Origin: JBBRMQ01 sp038230775 | GTDB taxonomy: Bacteria; Acidobacteriota; Thermoanaerobaculia; Gp7-AA8 | Direction: 5' to 3' | DNA: 28,940 bases | Assembly: GCA_038230775.1 (NCBI GenBank) | Contig: JBBRMQ010000023.1 | Location: forward strand, 1-28,940 | In this document: piece after piece, positions 27,090 through 28,940 of the stretch | Layout: the number at the start of each line of letters is the position of its first letter | Numbering within the stretch: position 1 is the stretch's first letter | The notes under the pieces: generated by a model | Seen by the model: only the letters and a program-made list of their open reading frames with translations | What the model was told of the DNA's origin: nothing | Databases searched by the model: none | Translations under genes and position numbers: made by a program

Positions 27090-28940
27090 TCAGTGCCACG
27101 AACCGCCGCCGCTGCTGCTCATGGCGTACGGTTGCGCGGGACCCTCGTAGATGAAGATGCCTTCGCCGAGCGTGCCGGCGTAGAGCCGCTGCGCGTCGAA
27201 CGGATCGACGACGATCGATGTCAGTTCCGCGGTGAGCGACGGCAGCGGATACGAGTTCCACTGCGTCTCATCCGCGCTGACGAGAACGGCGTGCTGTTGT
27301 CTCGCTGTGAGAAACACGGAGTCGTTGCCTGAATACACCGACGCATGCTCGGCATCAGGCGCTTCGGATTCGTACCACCGCCGATCGATTCCGATGCGTC
27401 CCGCTTTCACCCCGTGCAGACCGGCGACGAACACGTTCTGCTTGCCGTGAATCTGACGGACCGCGATCGTGCGGCCCTTGTCCGGCGCGCCGGCGATCGG
27501 CCACCATTTCTCGCCGTCGAACGTCATCAGGCCGGCAGTGGTCAGCGCGTAAAGCGCCTTCTTATCTCCGGCGTTGCCCATCGCGATGTCCACCGTGCGA
27601 TTGTCCGAGCCAGCGAGCCGATACCACGCCTTGCCAGCGTCGCGGCTGGTGAATACACCCTCGGACGTCGCTGCGAAGAATCGCGTGCGATTGAAGCGAA
27701 GCACCTTGTTGACGCGAATCGGCGCGTTCGCCGGCGATGCCTGCAGCCACTTCGAGCCGTCGGCGCTGTAGAAGAATCCCTTCTCGGTTCCGGCGATGAG
27801 TTTCGCCTCGGCGTCGCCTGTCACCACGATCGACAACACGGCGGGCATGTTCGCGTCGCTGATCTTGCCCCATGTCTGCGCGCCGTCTTTCGATTCGTAG
27901 ATGCCGCTCGACATGCCGCCGAAAACAACGGACGCGAACACGTGCGCCGGCGCCGACGGATCGGCGGCGATGGACGTGATCGTCATGTTGCGCAATCCCT
28001 CGCACGAACGCGCGAACGTCTTGCCGTCGTCCTGCGAAACGTAAATGCCATCGCCCTCGACGCCGAGGACGATGCGATGGGGACGCTGGTTGTGAAGAGC
28101 GATCGTGTTGACCACGAGACCTTCATCGGAGACGACGTACCACGACTTGCCGCGGTCATCGGTGCGATACAGGCCCGCGACGGATCCCGCATAAACGCGA
28201 TCGTGATCGCACGGATCAATCTCGACGTCATGAATCCGCCGGTTGTTGAACCCGTCGCGGTAGCGCGTCCAGTTGTCGCCGCGATTGTGCGAGTTGTAAA
28301 CCCAGCCGCACGTCGAGACCCAGACGTCGTCGGGATCGTCGGGATTGATGGTGATGCCGAACATGTCGGTGTCGAGCACCATGCCGTTGTTGATGAGCGC
28401 CCAGTTCTTGCCGCCGTCGTCCGTGCGGATGCCCTGGCGCCACGTGCCGACGTAAATGCGATCGTGATCGCGCGGATCAATCGCCAGCGACTCGACGTTT
28501 TCCTGTTCGGAGATCTTGCTCCACGTGCGGCCGCTATCAACGCTGCGATACACGCCGGTCAGACCGCCGGCGAGAACAAAATTCTCATCGCGCGGATCGC
28601 CGGCGATGGCGCGCACGGAAAAGTCTTCGAGGCCTTGATCCCGCCGGCTCCACGACTTCCCGCCATCCTCGGACACGGCGATGACGCCGCCACCCCAAAG
28701 ACCCCACGACGCAGCCCACAGGCGGCCGCTGCGATCGATCGAGAGGTTGTCGACGATGTATCCGGGGAACGGAACGCCGTTCCGCGCAGGCCGCCAGCTC
28801 TTTGCGCCGTCCCGCGAAACGTAGACGTCGCCGCCGCTGGTGCCGAGGTAAAAGGTGTCGGGATCCGACGGATCGACGGCCAGGGCTCGTACGTCCGCGC
28901 CGTAGAGATTGCCGCGTCGCCACTGCGCGAACGCGGGAGC
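27090..28940 (-). CDS. Secreted BNR/Asp-box (VPS10-like) beta-propeller protein, partial (5' end outside window)
   Basis: The frame is open from the stop at 27090 to the right edge, 617 codons, not only from the GTG at 28676. My translation beyond that GTG reads LYGADVRALAVDPSDPDTF and DVYVSRDGAKSWRPARNG, the same repeat pattern. The first visible residues (APAFAQ) look like the end of a signal peptide. The protein is a chain of ~40-55-residue repeats carrying Asp-boxes (SEDGGKSW, SVDSGRTW, TDDGGKNW, TDDRGKSW, SQDDGKTF, SKDGAQTW) and DPxDHDRIYVG strands, as in sortilin/VPS10 and YCF48-like propellers. It ends with a Gly/Ser-rich tail (SSSGGGSWH). Such proteins bind glycans or other ligands or are exo-hydrolases. 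No catalytic residues are assignable, and the function is unknown. Confidence 0.88.
   Translation of the reverse strand, partial: APAFAQWRRGNLYGADVRALAVDPSDPDTFYLGTSGGDVYVSRDGAKSWRPARNGVPFPGYIVDNLSIDRSGRLWAASWGLWGGGVIAVSEDGGKSWSRRDQGLEDFSVRAIAGDPRDENFVLAGGLTGVYRSVDSGRTWSKISEQENVESLAIDPRDHDRIYVGTWRQGIRTDDGGKNWALINNGMVLDTDMFGITINPDDPDDVWVSTCGWVYNSHNRGDNWTRYRDGFNNRRIHDVEIDPCDHDRVYAGSVAGLYRTDDRGKSWYVVSDEGLVVNTIALHNQRPHRIVLGVEGDGIYVSQDDGKTFARSCEGLRNMTITSIAADPSAPAHVFASVVFGGMSSGIYESKDGAQTWGKISDANMPAVLSIVVTGDAEAKLIAGTEKGFFYSADGSKWLQASPANAPIRVNKVLRFNRTRFFAATSEGVFTSRDAGKAWYRLAGSDNRTVDIAMGNAGDKKALYALTTAGLMTFDGEKWWPIAGAPDKGRTIAVRQIHGKQNVFVAGLHGVKAGRIGIDRRWYESEAPDAEHASVYSGNDSVFLTARQQHAVLVSADETQWNSYPLPSLTAELTSIVVDPFDAQRLYAGTLGEGIFIYEGPAQPYAMSSSGGGSWH

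Noticed and set aside
28585..28923. Separate small gene at the right edge
   Set aside because: It is Arg/His-rich and out of frame. The BNR frame itself continues through this stretch with two further Asp-box-type repeats.
1..28940. Prophage, insertion sequence or defence island
   Set aside because: No transposase, integrase, phage structural, nuclease-methylase, toxin or Cas protein was recognised. The gene content is housekeeping, envelope and catabolic.

Overview
The window is a densely packed, GC-rich bacterial chromosome segment with genes on both strands, short gaps and many 1-22 nt start/stop overlaps. Three things suggest the host. There is a complete bacillithiol (BSH) set (bshC-bshB1-bshA). 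An MglA-type GTPase heads that operon, and there are outer-membrane and envelope genes (FadL/OmpP1-type barrel, O-antigen ligase-like protein, soluble lytic transglycosylase). Many start codons lack a Shine-Dalgarno but have a TANNNT box 4-12 nt upstream. I infer a diderm such as an Acidobacteriota lineage, with moderate confidence. No rRNA, tRNA, CRISPR array, transposase, phage gene or plasmid function was seen, and no gene-free stretch exceeds 300 bases.

Layout. 1-908 (-): ECF sigma factor and its overlapping zinc-binding anti-sigma factor (cut by the window edge). 982-3535: O-antigen ligase-like protein and Trm112-like zinc protein (-), divergent from a GT4 glycosyltransferase (+). 3602-5635: membrane GGDEF-EAL protein. 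5686-6501: exported protein of unknown function. 6683-9272 (-): operon of a KDPG/KHG-type aldolase, a fusion of a non-catalytic class III extradiol dioxygenase subunit to a RidA-type deaminase, and kynurenine formamidase (kynB). 9420-14483 (+): mglA, methyltransferase, bshC, bshB1, bshA. 14666-17514 (-): PH-like membrane protein and lytic transglycosylase. 17562-20778 (+): proS and a FadL-like porin. 20848-22930: LLM flavin oxidoreductase facing a membrane protein of unknown function. 23086-26915 (+): divergent asparaginase II, 2-aminomuconate-semialdehyde-type dehydrogenase, catalytic class III extradiol dioxygenase subunit, and a small exported protein. 27090-28940 (-): BNR/Asp-box protein whose reading frame stays open to the window edge.

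How the genes fit together. Two loci about 14 kb apart appear to hold complementary parts of one aminated-aromatic meta-cleavage route of the tryptophan/kynurenine or 2-aminophenol type: formamidase, extradiol subunit alpha fused to the deaminase, and an aldolase at one locus; semialdehyde dehydrogenase and extradiol subunit beta at the other. The alpha-like domain has lost the iron ligands that the beta-like protein keeps (H11, H60, E249), as expected for a split alpha/beta aminophenol-type dioxygenase. The bacillithiol operon carries all three biosynthetic enzymes behind an MglA-like GTPase.

The second theme is dispersed palindromic DNA. Three inverted repeats are each built of about four tandem heptamers per arm, but with three unrelated heptamers. 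There are also paired-hairpin elements with GTGT/ACAC ends, REP-like elements and a TGTCAT...ATGACA element. Several lie inside genes: one encodes the linker of the dioxygenase-deaminase fusion, one adds 18 in-frame codons to bshC, and one supplies the last ~19 residues of the O-antigen ligase-like protein. Another appears to supply the -10 box of a leaderless gene.
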